This document shows, in pieces, positions 24,195 to 37,153 of a stretch of DNA of 64,000 bases. Under the pieces are notes generated by a model, which worked only from the letters and a program-made list of their open reading frames with translations, ran no database searches and had not been told where the DNA came from. A program made the translations under genes and the position numbers. This DNA is from Icerya purchasi (taxonomy: Eukaryota > Arthropoda > Insecta > Hemiptera > Monophlebidae). The first letter of the stretch is position 1, and each line of letters opens with the position of its first letter. The stretch spans positions 395,036,557 through 395,100,556 of the forward strand of contig CM077115.1 in NCBI GenBank assembly GCA_039619475.1, written 5' to 3'.

Positions 24195-24946
24195 CTTTTT
24201 TATAAAAAATAAATACCGATACTTGAAGATTTATTATAAAAATTTAAAAATGCACTAAAAAGTAAAAAATAATTACTCCCGATGAGAAAATATATACATA
24301 TCAGAGTGATATACCCTTAAGTGATGATATCGTAATTCTTATACAACATTAAAATTCATGTTACTATATCTAGGAACAATTTAATGAACACATTTATTGC
24401 AGTTTTTAATTATTATTTTAATATGAATTTGATGCCAACTCTAAAAAATTAATGTTGTATAAGAATTACGATATCACCCTTAAGGTGTTATATCACTCTG
24501 GTATATATTTTTTATCGGGAGTAATTATTTTTTACTTTTTAGTGCATTTTTAGTGCATTTAAAATTAAAACATTTTAATAAGAACAGATATTTCCATGGT
24601 GTGAAAATATTCAAAAGCTACATTTCCATGGTAATTTGGCAAATTTATAGTATTTTTATAAGTCAATAAATCTAATCCGACAGTGAAAACAATCATGAAT
24701 GAAAAGCATCCAAAAAACTTTCAATCTCTCGCATTATTAAGGATAACTCAAAAACTACCGGTCAGATCTTGATCAAATTTAAATGGGACCGCATGAGAAA
24801 CACCACCTTTCAAATAAAAGAAGAATCATCAAAATCGGTTCACCTAGAAGAAAGTTCTGTGGTAACACACATAAAAAAAAAATAAAAATAAAAATAAAAA
24901 AAAACAGTCGAATTGAATACCTCCTCCTTTTTTGAAGTCGGTTAAA
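24195..24946 (+). mobile_element. R1 composite repeat, copy A
   Basis: This has the same organisation as copies B and C. A foldback pair begins AAATACCGA and carries TAATTACTCCCGAT...ATCGGGAGTAATTA in its two arms, with GAACAATTTAATGAACAC in the loop. A tail of about 350 bp follows, containing an open frame (RIIKDNSKTTGQILIKFKWD), a T/A-rich low-complexity patch, and the terminus CCTCC-TTTTTTGAAGTCGGTT. Here the outer end of the right foldback arm is missing and replaced by a repeated TTTTTAGTGCATTT. There is no transposase or RT, so it is non-autonomous and of undetermined class. Confidence 0.8.
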
Positions 24947-27900
24947 AATGAATGACTAATAAGAAAAGGTTACTGCTGAACTTAAATATATATTTTTTTA
25001 ATATACTATGCCAGAAATGAAAGTTTTTTATTAAAAATTTCCGCCTCCTATATTACGAAATAATTTGTCCAGTAATACAAACTGTTCCATTGCCACTCTA
25101 GTGAGAGGGGAGCATGTAAATTCTTATAATAGCTCCTTTTTTTTCAAAAATAATTATAAATACTCGAATGCGAACGTGTAAAAGAGACTCGTCCTCTTCA
25201 GACTTGACGGTTTTTTAAAGTACGATTCGAAATGTTTTTCGAATTTCCGAACGGAATCGGACCGTGCAATTACTCGATTTTTTTTCTCTGAATTACCAGA
25301 GCCCGAATTGACTTCGAGGTTTAAGTTTTTCCGAAATTATTATTTTTGGAAATCAGTTATGCTGTTCCAGCGAACACTGAAACTAATAATCGTTCTGACA
25401 TGTTCATTAAAATAATCAAGTACGCTGAATGCTCTCGTAAGTCGTTGTAGCGCGAGAGAAAAATTGCTCTCATAGCCTTTAGTGTATTACTCCGCGGAAT
25501 TGGCGACAAATCTTTGAAAATTATTGCTAATAAATACTTACGTATAAATGCTAGAGCTCAAATTGCTTTATATTTCGCAGCGATCTGAATAGTTAAATAG
25601 TATTTACGTTTTTTTTAAAAAAAGCGTCGGAATATTTCAAGTATGACAAAATTTAATTCTTTTACAGCTCTGCAACTGTCATTGATAAATAACGTGTCGG
25701 TGTTTCTAATCGTGGAGTTAAAGATAAAAAGAGGAGAAAAAAATGTTCATAAGACTCAGCCTTTTGTTCTAAAATTTTGAAAATTCGGCTTCCGCGTACT
25801 TGCGAATTGTCTCAAAAATATAACATCAAAACTTACAAAAATATTTACAAACTATTTTGAAATTACAAGAGTAAAACATTTTGTTAAATATATATATATA
25901 TATATATATCGGATGTACGCAAAAGGTACGTGTTAAGTGATTCTATTAGAAAGAACGAAACACCGAAAAATTGAGACGAATATTAGAAATTCGTATATTA
26001 CGGATTCAGATTGACGGAACGACAATCGACATCCCAGATAAGGCTAAGGATGATCTGTGTCGCTAAAAAAAAGAAAACAAAAAAAAAAAGATTTTTGATG
26101 ATTTTTATCTAAAATTATAGCGACTCTCATTTGGAGTGTGCTCTGCTCATAGAGATACACTGAGGGGGGAAAATATGCCGAAAAAGTATAGAACAGCACT
26201 TCAAAAATGTGGATCCTAGAGGGGAGAGGAATAACGAGCGAAAATATGTTATGAAAGAATATCTGATTAAAGCCACAGCAGTGCTACTGAAATAGTTTTA
26301 GCGAAGAATGACGTAGAAGGAATGCCGCGAAAGGATATGCAGGTGTTAGATAATTCGATAGAGGAAGCGGGGGTTGGAAAATTAAAAATTACTATCAAAA
26401 AGGGGAACAGGTAAATATGAAGATTAGACAGACGGGCAAAATATTATACCGTTGAGGAAGGTATGATATTAGCAAAGTATTTCCGTAACCGATGTTTACG
26501 ATTTTCTGAGTTTCGTTTTTTCACGTAAATTTCGTCACCATCTGCAACTGTTCATCGATAGATGTTTTCCGTTTCGTTTGGTTTCGCTCTGATGCTTCAA
26601 CGCCTCGTTACTCCACGGACACATATCGAAAATCTCTCTAACGTAAAGTATACACCACCTTTTCGCGCAGCAGAATGGAGATCTTACCGTGTCATACAAA
26701 TATAATCCATTGTTGGAATTTTCCGCATTCACATTTCGGTCAAATGATCTTCCTCTATTTATTCATTATATTTGCGCACATGGCTTGTCCCCTGGGCGAA
26801 TTACGTTTCTTCCGCACCACTGCCGATGCCGCAGATACTTACTGGGGGAGGTTCCCATCCGCAAGGTCTCCATTAAAAGGTTTGTGTCTTTTTTTCCACT
26901 CGAAATCTTCCACCTTTCTTTCCAACTAACTTCTAAGTTTCCAATTATTCAAAAGTTTGCCGAGGCGGGTTTTGAGGCGTTAGTTCCCTTGCAGAGGTTG
27001 GTAATTTTTATATACATCAACCAGTTTTTTTGTTTCTGAGAAATTTCGAAGCGTTTCTTAATGTCGTATTTTACTGCGTATTAAATTACTAAGTTATCGT
27101 TAAGCCACGGGTAATATCAAGCAACGTTTCGGTATCGCTAGATGTTAGGTTTTTACGTAATTGTATTTGTAATGGAAGCGAAGTCAATCAGAAGTTGCTA
27201 CGTAAACCGTAAATCGAAAAATTGGCGCAGTCATTTAAAACCACGATTCTTTCCTAAGAATTGCAGAAGATTTTGCCGTGATTCGCCGAAAGATCTTGCA
27301 TACCTATTAAGAGAGCTATTGAACAGAGCTTTCAACTGAAAATGTCAGCGGAATATTAAACGTTCCGGGAGCTATTTTAGTTTTCGGCGCGCATTGGACG
27401 AATTGTCTTATATTACACATTGGCAATTATTATGCAGTGTGGAAGAGTAGGACTTGGCGGAACGGATGAGATGCTATTCGTTTTCTTCGACAGTCGCGAA
27501 AAAACATTAAAATTAGCTTAATCCGACCAGAAACAAGCACGCTGATATGTATGCGACGGATATTTCTGTTTATTTTTCTTCGGAGCGAATGAACCAGTTG
27601 TAAAACGGGATAACTGGTTTGCGCTACTACGATCTTCGAATAATCTCTTATCTTAATCTGCAAGAGCCCGCACACTTGTACGCACGTAATGCTGCGGGAA
27701 ATTTATGAAGAATTATTTTACTTTTTCGCTTAATTTGTTGACCGCTACTAATAACGGTTTCTGGTTTTCGTGCATAACGAATTTACTCGGCTGGTTCTGC
27801 TCCTGTTTCTACGTAATGCTCCCCCCCCCTATCGGGATCAATACGCGTCGTTCTCTGCACACGTGATCGCTCTATTTTAGCCGGAACAAAATTATTATCA

Positions 27901-28978
27901 ATTTGAAATAATGAACTCCGCGTTATTTTTTATAATTAATTTTCAAAGTAGAAGTGGACTATCCGGTGTCCGGTCTTTCATTGTACCATCGTCTATCAGT
28001 GATCCGATGCGACTTTACGGCGAACTGGTATTTTTGTAATTTCGAACGAGGCCGATATAATCGCTTTACCCAGTTAACTGAGATCAACGCTACGTAACTT
28101 CTTGACTCCCGGCTGCGGTTAAAGGGATTTCACGATAATTAAAACTCGAAAATCGCATCGTGTAAAAGAGAGAGTCGTTAGGAGACTGAATGAACCTCCG
28201 CGGCGGGGGTAGCGGAGATTGCGGAAAACTGTTTTGGAGTTTTAGAATAACTTTGTCGAATGAGCTACGTCGTTTTTGTTCGTTTCTCTTTGGAAGACTT
28301 ATTTTACTAGTTTTCAATCCTCTTCCCGTATTCCTTGATCGTTTTTTCAGTCTAATCGGATTTGACAGCGGCCGGTGTACAACCGAAAAACGTAACTAAA
28401 CATTCTCTCTAGTACTAGCGGAGTATTTCAATACACTTCCAGGCATACTGTTTAGTTTTACTTCATTAAAATATCACGTTCTTTATGGTATCTCTTTATC
28501 GATTTTCGCGAAGTTCGAAAGTTTATAGAGAAACGCATAATATAACTGAATTCAGAATTAACCGGTAATAATTTTACTTCTCGTACGATAAGGGAAGGAC
28601 TTTTTGTGATTAACTGTCACGTTTTATTTAATTTATTTCGCGCGTATCGCTGCACTTACTCCGCTGAAAAATACTTTACGGAACTATACATCTGTTACGC
28701 AGTGAAAGCAACTCGTTTAGAACTTACACCCTTCATTCAGCACTCAGTTGAATCCTTTCGGTTCCGGAACAGATTTAAACATTTCAAAGTAAAAATCTCT
28801 GCAAAAAAACGTCTCGATATATAATCTATATCCTCATCTGCCGATTTGTCTTTCTGTCCATCTACGACGTCTACTCTTTTTTTTTTTTTTTTAAAGTATT
28901 ATTAACTAAATCACTATTGGGCCGGAGTGTATCGATAAACATCACGTAAAGAAATTACGTAACGAAATCTGTGACATT
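24947..28978. other. Non-coding stretch, no recognised gene
   Basis: AT-rich DNA with (AT)n at about 25889-25909. Frames of 65-116 codons at 26535-27039 on both strands overlap one another and match nothing I recognise. A GC-richer block at about 27780-28400 has short frames only. Confidence 0.5.
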
Positions 28979-29575
28979 TATTTATTTTTTTTTTTTTGTT
29001 TATTTGCTATATTGAACTGCCCTAGGGCATACACACAATAATTTTAATAATCAAGAATAACTAGCGTAGGTGAATTACCTCAGAGCTATAACTGTATGCG
29101 CTTAAGTTTAGATAAATCTATTTATACATAAGAATATATACGATAAAAGTATAACAGTTTATAGGATCTCGTGCGGTTTGATCCGCCTTAATCTACGAGT
29201 ATCTCCTTTTGTATTGAGGAGCGCAGCTACGATTGGGTTTGAATGACCGCAGAGTTTTGTCACATGCTTCCCGGCGTGGAGACTGGCAATTCCATCAACG
29301 TCCAGGATTTTTAAGTCGCGATGTAGTACAGTATTAGGAATATACCAAGGGGCTTTGGTTATCAGGCGAAGTACTTTATTCTGAAATCTTTGGATTATGA
29401 GCTTGTTCGACCTTTTCGTAGTACCCCAGAGTTGAATACCGTAACTCCAGATAGGCATTAGGATCGATAGGTATATCAGCCGTTTGTTAGTTAAGCTAAC
29501 GGAAGAGTGATAAGACAATTATTTTATTTTGCGAAGAATAATTAAAACCAACTCTTCTATAAGAATTATAAATGG
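28979..29575 (-). pseudogene. Jockey-type LINE ORF2 C-terminus, 5'-truncated
   Basis: Minus-strand translation gives LTNKRLIYLSILMPIWSYG, then IQLWGTTKRSNKLIIQRFQN and KVLRLITKAPWYIPNTVLHR, then DLKILDV. This is the conserved region after the RT core in Jockey-clade LINEs. The end, TRRLRRIKPHEIL, resembles the usual end of such ORF2 proteins, which lack RNase H. The frame extends upstream with one in-frame stop (just above 29518) to about 29575, where similarity fades. After the stop codon a short 3' UTR leads to an A-rich tail, seen as T-runs at about 28979-28997. About 130 residues survive, with no catalytic RT motifs, so this is a dead 3' fragment. Confidence 0.9.
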
Positions 29576-29657
29576 TAGGCATCTGAAAGTGCTCAGGTAT
29601 GAAAGTATTTTTATACATATACGCACATGTAATTATATATGTATATTTTTTTTTTTA

Positions 29658-29880
29658 CGGGTTGTAAAACTTGTCTCATTCCGGATCCAAGTAGCTCCTA
29701 GATTTACCCAGCCTAAAATAAAACTGGGTACCAAAGAAATCTGGGAACAAAGTCAGGCGAGAGAAAGGGGAATTAGCTTCCTTACTCTCATTAGTGATGT
29801 GTTGAGCTTAGTACATTGCGAACCTTCACTTCATAATTCTCGATACCCTGTCAAGAGTATAGGACTTACACTTAACACAT
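29658..29880 (+). mobile_element. SINE-like repeat body, second copy
   Basis: It shares the body of the repeat at 17371-17645: GTCTCATTCCGGATCCAAG near the start, a middle of GGGAACAAAGTCAGG and AATTAGCTTCC..., then GAACCTTCACTTCATAATTC and GGACTTACACTTAACAC. The tRNA-like head is missing and replaced by T-rich sequence. The copies are clearly diverged, so the family is old here. Confidence 0.55.
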
Positions 29881-32165
29881 AATATAAATGAAGAATGTAT
29901 TTGTGGATATGTCTAATTATTAGAGTATTAGAATCAGTGCAGACAGGAAGAAAAACGTAAAAGTAATACATATATTTTACAGTAATATTTAGGATACAAT
30001 AGATAAAGAATATAATATTAACTGGAATTAGCGAAGTACTGAAGACTGGAGAGAGTATTCATGTTATAGCAATACTGGAGAGACTGCTGATAAATGTATG
30101 GTATAGCCGAGATGGGCTTGTATAAAAATGTTCAATCTTTGAGGGATTTGCAAACGACTAAGGATTTTTAAGATTAAAAAAAAGGTAACAAAAAACATAA
30201 ATACATATACATTTGTAACATGATCCTTTGAGAACATCTCCCATAAAATAAAATTATAAAAAAAACAAAAAAAACATCCCCTGCACCCTCGTTAATAGTT
30301 CTTCTAAAAATAATGATAATAATAATAATAATTAAGGTCTGCGTAGCAATTTCTAGTGCGACTTCCTCAACAAACTTTCCTTATCTAAAAACATAACCGG
30401 ATTTTAAAATTAAATACGTGATGAAACTTCTACAAGCAAAACACGTTGCCGAATTAACAATAAGCTCACGTATTACCGAAATTCCGTATTAAATAGGAAA
30501 TAATGCAGAATCGGAAGTTTTATAATTTTTGTAAATGCTGAACTTTGAGCAACCGGAGACTCTGAGTACAACAGTAAAACAGTTCACTTGGAAGAGGAAT
30601 TCGATAGAGCTATCATTTAAAAACTTTAGTGAATAATGTTAGAGAAATGAATTTTTTGAATCTAGACGTTTAAGCTAGAAACGATTAAGTCTTAACTATC
30701 GTTTCTCTCTTTTATTTACGTTCCTTACGTTTCCAGTTTATATATAGCAAATCATCGAATGAAATCATGCCAATTGCGTTTTGACGTCGCTTGTTGTGTC
30801 AGAACATTTATTGATCATCGGGGTTTCGCGCATATCAAGACGAGTTGTGGATAATTTTCATTCCGCTCGCCTCGTGCTGAGTTAAGTTTTTTTGAGCACC
30901 AAAAAAAAAGCGAACAAAAATCGGACGAGCTTCAGGGGAAGAACAGCCTTTTCCGGGGGACTTACCGTAATTTGAAAATGCAAATGTAACATTTTAAACA
31001 ACGGAATTAAACTTTATTATCCGCGATGAACTAATAAAGCTAGTTCCGTATCTAATTTTATTTTCTATTTGTCGCAGTTACAAGCTCGATCTCGGAAAGC
31101 TCCAAAGTCGCCTCTGACAGTGATTACTTTGCATATCGTCGTATTTCCTAAGCGAATTCATCTTGACAGTTTATTACACTTTTCACTTTATTCTTTACCG
31201 TCATTAATGACTGTAGTAATTAATGAAAACCAGTTCCCGTTAATCTGTTTAACAGCGAGAAGAAGGTTTCTTTTCGTAACACAATATACTCCAGCGCACT
31301 CTAATGTTTTGTTCTCCTCATTTCGCTGAAGTAATCGACTGAAGCGCAATATACCCTCGACACAGGATGTGTCAAAAATTGTGAAATAAATATTCATCGT
31401 AATGCGTACATTTAGTGAATTTAATAACATTGTTTTTCCGGCCACCACCATTGACGAGCCTTTATGGAAGCCAGTGCTGATTTCAGTAGGTTTGTTGCAG
31501 TCTCTTGCATGAAACAACTCCTTGAATAATATGTTGTTTTTTTTTTTTTTCATTTTTTAAAGGAAAAAAGAAAAGAAAAGATATTGTTTTTGGTTATATT
31601 AATCCGAAATGATTTTTTTTCTCGAATAAATAAACATCGGCTCTGTCGAAATCGTATGAATCTAACATTTCGGAACGCAAAAAATATACCGCGAATCATA
31701 GCGTAGAACTAAAGAAGAAAAAAAAGCAAAAAAAAAAGACATCGACTCTTCTACGAATTATGCGGTCATTAAAAATTAACTTTTTTTATTAATTTTTAAT
31801 TCGAAATCTAGCGTCATAACCTCTGGAACTGGAATGCGCGATTAATATTTTTAACCAATTACAGGTAAATTACACTTTTACTGCACGCTTCATTAGAATT
31901 CGTAATTCACTGCCTATTCCGTTGTAATGCCCGTATTATTGTTTAAATATGGGCTAACCCTTAAAAATAGTTTTTGAAATCTGCAGATTTTCCTATTACT
32001 TATCTCAAATACCTAGCCCGCAGTTTTGCTATATTTATTTAACTATCGATTTTTTCGATCATTTATATTTCGCCCACATTTTTTAATGTTAAATATGTTC
32101 TACTGAAGATTCATTTTTTGTAGCTTTAGTTTTTCTAATGTATTATATTCATACACATGCATAAA

Positions 32166-32208
<43 letters not shown>

Positions 32209-33028
32209 AAATAAATCCTTTTATAAAATAATAATATATTTAAAAATTAGCATGAAGCTATTAGCTTCGAAACACGTCAGTGTTAATTTTTCAATATATT
32301 ATTATTTTATAAAAGTGTATATAAATGATTCACTTAATAATTTTTTTTTTTCTAATGGGTTTGTCAACGAGGACATTAGTCTGAGAAATGGAAAAAGAAG
32401 AAAATGACGTTATATCTTAAACGTTCGAGGATAGATAATAAGAATAATTCAAGGGCAGGAATAACAGAAGCAGAAGGAAATGAGAGAATGTAAGAAGCAT
32501 TATAGGAAGACCTAGTTTTAGTAGAAAAGAGTAGAGGGACGATCGTCCATTAGAAAAGGCCGGATATTCGAATAAAACATGACATCAAGTTCACAATGAA
32601 AGTAATTAGAACGGGAATGGAAAGGACAAAATGAAGTAGAAGTAAAAGAAAACCGTGAAAATGATGGGGAAAGGAGACTGTGGTTAAAGCGAAGGTGACA
32701 AATAGCAGAGATTGTAGTTATTGAAATAAAGGGTTCATAAAATTTTAATAGCATAATATGTATATACGTTATATAACTCAGCTTTTTAGGCCTCGCAGAG
32801 GGACAAATCCTTTTGACCAATAATAATTTTCTTTTAAATTTTTTTTAGAACAATCGTTTTCAATTGACTACATTATTTAAAAAGAAAATCTTATCAACTG
32901 TACAACACAACGTTCCACATTTTTTATCTTATGTAACGTAACGGAAAATAATCATGGGACAAAAAATGTAATGTACTCAGGCTAAAACTGGCGTAGTCAA
33001 TAATATATATATATATATATATACATTA
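29881..33028. other. Non-coding stretch with microsatellites and repeat scraps
   Basis: (AAT)n at about 30309-30331, (AT)n at 32169-32204 and 33001-33023. A scrap at about 32770-32870 carries GGCCTCGCAGAGGGAC and a TCGTTTTCAATTGACTAC motif also seen near 35010, 39585 and 39908, so it is probably a decayed interspersed repeat. A 121-codon minus-strand frame at 31188-31553 has no recognisable similarity. Confidence 0.5.
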
Positions 33029-33392
33029 ATTACAACGTAATTCTTAGGCTACCCCCCCCCAAAAAAAAATATGTCCCAATTTTATGTAACGTTTGTTATA
33101 TTTTGTAGGATTTTTGTTATTTTTATTTAAAAAATGTCACAATTTTAAGTAATGAAAAATGTAACGAAAAAATGTCTTAATTTTATATAACGGAAGTTAA
33201 ATGTTAGAATAGGATTTTTGTGGTTATGTTATTTTTTGTGTGTGTTGATGCCAGTAAGAATTACGTTGTAAATTTTGATCATTTTATACAAAGTATAGAA
33301 GAGAAAGAGACATAAATAAAAGCAAGAGGGGTCAAGGGGCACAGCCCCTTGCGATGCCAAAATGGCCGAATTTATATATGTATATATACGTG
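33029..33392 (+). mobile_element. R2 repeat, copy 1
   Basis: It begins ATTACAACGTAATTCTTAGGC and contains CCCAATTTTATGTAACG, GTTTGTTATATTTTG and GTAAGAATTACGTTGTAAAT. It ends with CAAGGGGCACAGCCCCTTG (a 7-bp GC stem), GCCAAAATGGCC and an AT-rich tail. The same blocks occur in the same order, inverted, at 41062-41459, which defines a family unit of about 360-420 bp. There is no coding capacity; class is undetermined. A poly(C)/poly(A) patch at about 33051-33069 interrupts the left end. Confidence 0.75.
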
Positions 33393-36300
33393 GCTTCAAA
33401 GAGGTGGATGCTGTAAAAAGCGACTTTTTTTCTTTTTTTTTTTTTTGTTATCATTAGCAATCCGAATGATAGAACCTTTTGTAAAGAAAAGTTTGAACTT
33501 ATAGAGTGTATGCAATCTTTCAGCGTACAGTTATCCGCAGGCATTAAGTGCAATATTCCTTCCTTTAAGGATATGTGATGGTGAAAATGATTTGAAGGGC
33601 CTTTTGTGCTAAAGTGCAAAGGCACTGGCCGCAGTATTTGATAAACAGGTGCGAGTTGATTTCTTATGTTGTAACACTGTCACATCACTGCTGAAATATT
33701 TTATCATTGTCGCGCTTGTCCGTTATAATTATTTAACGTATTTCATTATTTCATCGGGTGATGAAAAAAGTTTCACAACTGCGCGTATTCGTCGAACCGT
33801 TCGCATAAATCATCACGTTCTGTCGTCCGCTTCGTATCCCCGTTGCAGCCCACATCATATCGGCCGGGAAAGGTAAACATCTGAAAGCTGGTTACGGAAT
33901 ATTCGAGACGGCGCAAACAATTGGCCGGGCTAAAGTTTGGCCATCGAACAGCAATAATTATGACGCTATAGCGACTGGTTTTTTTGAAATTTAAAGCCCG
34001 CGCACCACCTCGCCGACAGACGTCATTCGCATTGAAATGATAACCTTCGTTTTTTGCTCGAACCGAATGAAAGTATCGAGAAAAATCCGTTCATTTCTGG
34101 TGTACATGCTCGGCGAACGTCGATTTTGCAATGTTCGGACCTGCATCGGTGACGTTTTTACCGTTAATACCTCCTAAATCCTACCAGCAGCTTTGTGGCA
34201 GAGTTAAAAACCATCCTAATCCAGCCATAACGTGCTCTTTTATAATAAACAAGAAGATAATGTCCTCGAATATTTATGGACAACCGGCTCGGCTAACTAA
34301 TCGACTGCAGAACGTATTTTTTTTTCTGCAGCTGAAACCCGATTCGTGCAAAGAACAGATGTGCCTGTAAACAGCCATAACAGCGTTTTAAATATAAAAA
34401 TTAAGCGAGAAGACAGTGCGATCAAAAAAAAAAATACGATGACAGTCGAGCGAAATTTGCAAGTTCCAACGTGAAAAATATTAAAAGTACAGCGATCGTT
34501 TGATAATGCTGAACATCTTATCTAGCTGATAATATTGATATACAGTCACGTGTACACGTTTAGGCTTGTATTTCTAATCAGCCTCTGGGCTGTGGTCTCG
34601 TCTACACCATACGATTACTGCATCACACGGAATATTGCCATTGTCAGTGTAGTACCGGTATTTGTACAACAAGAATGTATGAGAATTTACACTCTTTTAG
34701 TAATCAATGTATGAACTGGAAATGAGTCAATTGGGGGATAAGCACGAAACGAATCTGCGGTGCAGCTTCCAGTAAGAAAATAATACCCTTGCTGAGATCC
34801 TTTACTCGCTATTCGTTTATTCCGGTGAGTAGCTGACGCATTCTGAAGATATACGAACTTTGCTAATGTATGTTTAAGTCGTTTGCGATTATATTTATTA
34901 GGCGATAAAAAGATAAAATTACGCCAAAAGTATTCAATTTTCTTCTTTTATATCTCGCCAAAAGGAAATCCCCTGCACCCCCAGATACTATTTCATTTAT
35001 GATACGAAATAGTCGGTTTCAATTGACTAAATCATTCTTGTCAATAAAAAAATCATTAAATGTAACGAAAAAATGTAACAGGTTTAGCGTGAAAACATAA
35101 TAGGTTGAATGAAACATAGAAATATGGCGGGGTTTCTATTACCCGGTGACTGAGCTAGGATTTATTCTAAACTTACAAAGCGATCAGTGTGTTAATTAGC
35201 TTCGTAAACAATTATTACATTTTCTATTTATCTTGTTAAATAGAAATGTATTAAGGAGAAAAAAAAAAAAAAATAGAAATGTATTAAGTAAGCCATTTTT
35301 ATTTATTTATTTATTTTTCGTTTTTAATAAAACTTAAAAATACAACGATCATTTAAACACTGGGGTCAAAAAGGAGTTGCTTGTTTAATTGAATATTTTG
35401 TCGAAATTAAATAACCAATGCCAACAGGGGAAATTTCTTAAAATTTTTATTTTATAAATAATATGTTTCTTTTACCAAATGTTTATAATATTCGTAATTT
35501 TTACCGTTTTAATTCGCAAAACTAATGATTTACATGGAACTACGTACGTTATTAATTATAGTAAAAAAAGTTATACGTGAGAATCAACTCATTTGAAAAT
35601 ACGAAGCAGATTTTAAAGTAATAGAAAAACTAAACTTTTAAAAGAAAATATCAGAGAAATGACGTTTTTAAGAATATACAAGGTAAATTTTAAAGAATTA
35701 ATTTAATATCTATAATATAAGGAATTAAAATTGGTGAATAATTGAAACATATGTAAAAATCTTAAGCAAAAAAAAACCAAGGAAGGAGAAACTTTTTTTA
35801 TCAGAAAATTGTGGGAAAAATTTAACAGACTGGATTTTAAGAAGGTTGAACTTATCGCCTAGTGAAATAGTACACAGCTTTGAAAATTTCATTACTTACA
35901 GCAATTGAATTTTTTTCCAGATATTTATGTAGTTACAATAACTATTATAGCTCTGATGAGGGCGGGGTTAATTTCCATCGTCACCGGTTTCGATTATTGT
36001 CTTCTTCCTTTCATCAGTTATTCGGATCTGACTTCTCTTATCTTTTTGCAATATGTTTAAACAGTAGCACTTTGATGTCTCACAAGCGTCCGCACAAAAG
36101 AGAAGACGCTCTTAATGATTTTCAAAAAGCCCTCGTTAATCAATTTTTTTTTTTGAGCTCACCAACAAAGCTCATCGACTTTATTTCGGACTTTTGCTTT
36201 ACGGAATAGGCTGGAATAGTGGAGGAATAAAAATAGGAAATAAAAAATTGCAGTAGCAGAAAAAACAACCTTCATGTCGAGAAGGAGGACGAAAACAATT

Positions 36301-36980
36301 TAAAATATTTTTTCAGAAATTTTCGTATTTTTCGTATTTTTTAGGATGAACGTTTGAATTTTGTTTTGTTTTTTTGGTTTATATTTTCGTAAAATAAAAT
36401 CGTTCGACGAAATTAGTGTGTATGTGTGTGTGTGTGTGTGTCAAAAGCGACAGAAACACGTATCGCATTGATAATACTGCGTGGTGTACATAACGTGGTG
36501 CGCGTTGAACTTATTAGCGTATATTAAATGAGCCAGTATTTAACAAAAATAGCGGCTAACTGTAAAATATCTTTCTTTTTTCTATCTTTTCGCTCGAGGA
36601 TCCGAGCTGTGTAGCTTGTCGGCAGGGTTCTAAAGTTGAACACACGTTCCAAATCTTTATTTCAAATATAAATACAAAAACTTATTTATAACTACCGACT
36701 TCGGAGACATGTTACAGTTACTAAATATAAGTATCCTTATACAATTTATTCCAAGGCACGATGGTTTGTTTTTATTTTTTTGCCAATAATAGCCGTGATA
36801 TTTTATCGAATTTTGATGTTTTTTTTATTAATAATCCATTTTTTCCCTTCTTTGCTAGTTATTTTCTTGTTTTTAATGGTAATTGTTCGATGTGTAGTAG
36901 TAACATGTTTAATAATTTACCCACTTTATTTGAATGTTATCATCGTATTTGTTTAATTTAACAACGATTCATTTAAAATA
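33393..36980. other. Non-coding stretch, no recognised gene
   Basis: It contains a direct repeat of AATAGAAATGTATTAAG around a poly(A) run at about 35239-35289, (TG)n at about 36416-36440, and an A/T-rich background. A 109-codon plus-strand frame at 35880-36209 has no recognisable similarity. A less AT-rich block lies at about 33830-34110. Confidence 0.5.
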
Positions 36981-37153
36981 AATAATTTTCGGAATTTAAA
37001 AAGAAATTTAATAATTCGCTTAACGTTTTGACCAGCTTACACTGGCCATCATCAAAAGAGTTTGCTTCTGATGATGGCCAGTGTAAGCTAGTCGAAACGT
37101 TAAGCGAATTATTAAATTTCTTTTTAAGCACGCAGTTGTTTCCGAAAATTATT
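36981..37153. mobile_element. Foldback element around GATGATGGCCAGTGTAAGC
   Basis: Arms 36981-37058 and 37065-37153 are inverted copies separated by 6 bases. Each carries GATGATGGCCAGTGTAAGC followed by a GAAACGTTAAGCGAATTATT-type segment (one arm has an A for one of these bases). The right arm has an extra 13 bases at 37128-37140 that the left lacks, while the outer AATAATTTTCGGA still pairs. There is no coding capacity. It looks like a short foldback MITE. Confidence 0.8.

Noticed and set aside
31188..31553. 121-codon minus-strand frame
   Set aside because: No similarity to known proteins, begins in a homopolymer; likely chance.
35880..36209. 109-codon plus-strand frame
   Set aside because: No recognisable domain or partner exon; likely chance.
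36690..36701. ACCGACTTC outside the R1 repeats (also near 49808 and 55368 in part)
   Set aside because: No neighbouring R1 sequence; single short matches can be chance.
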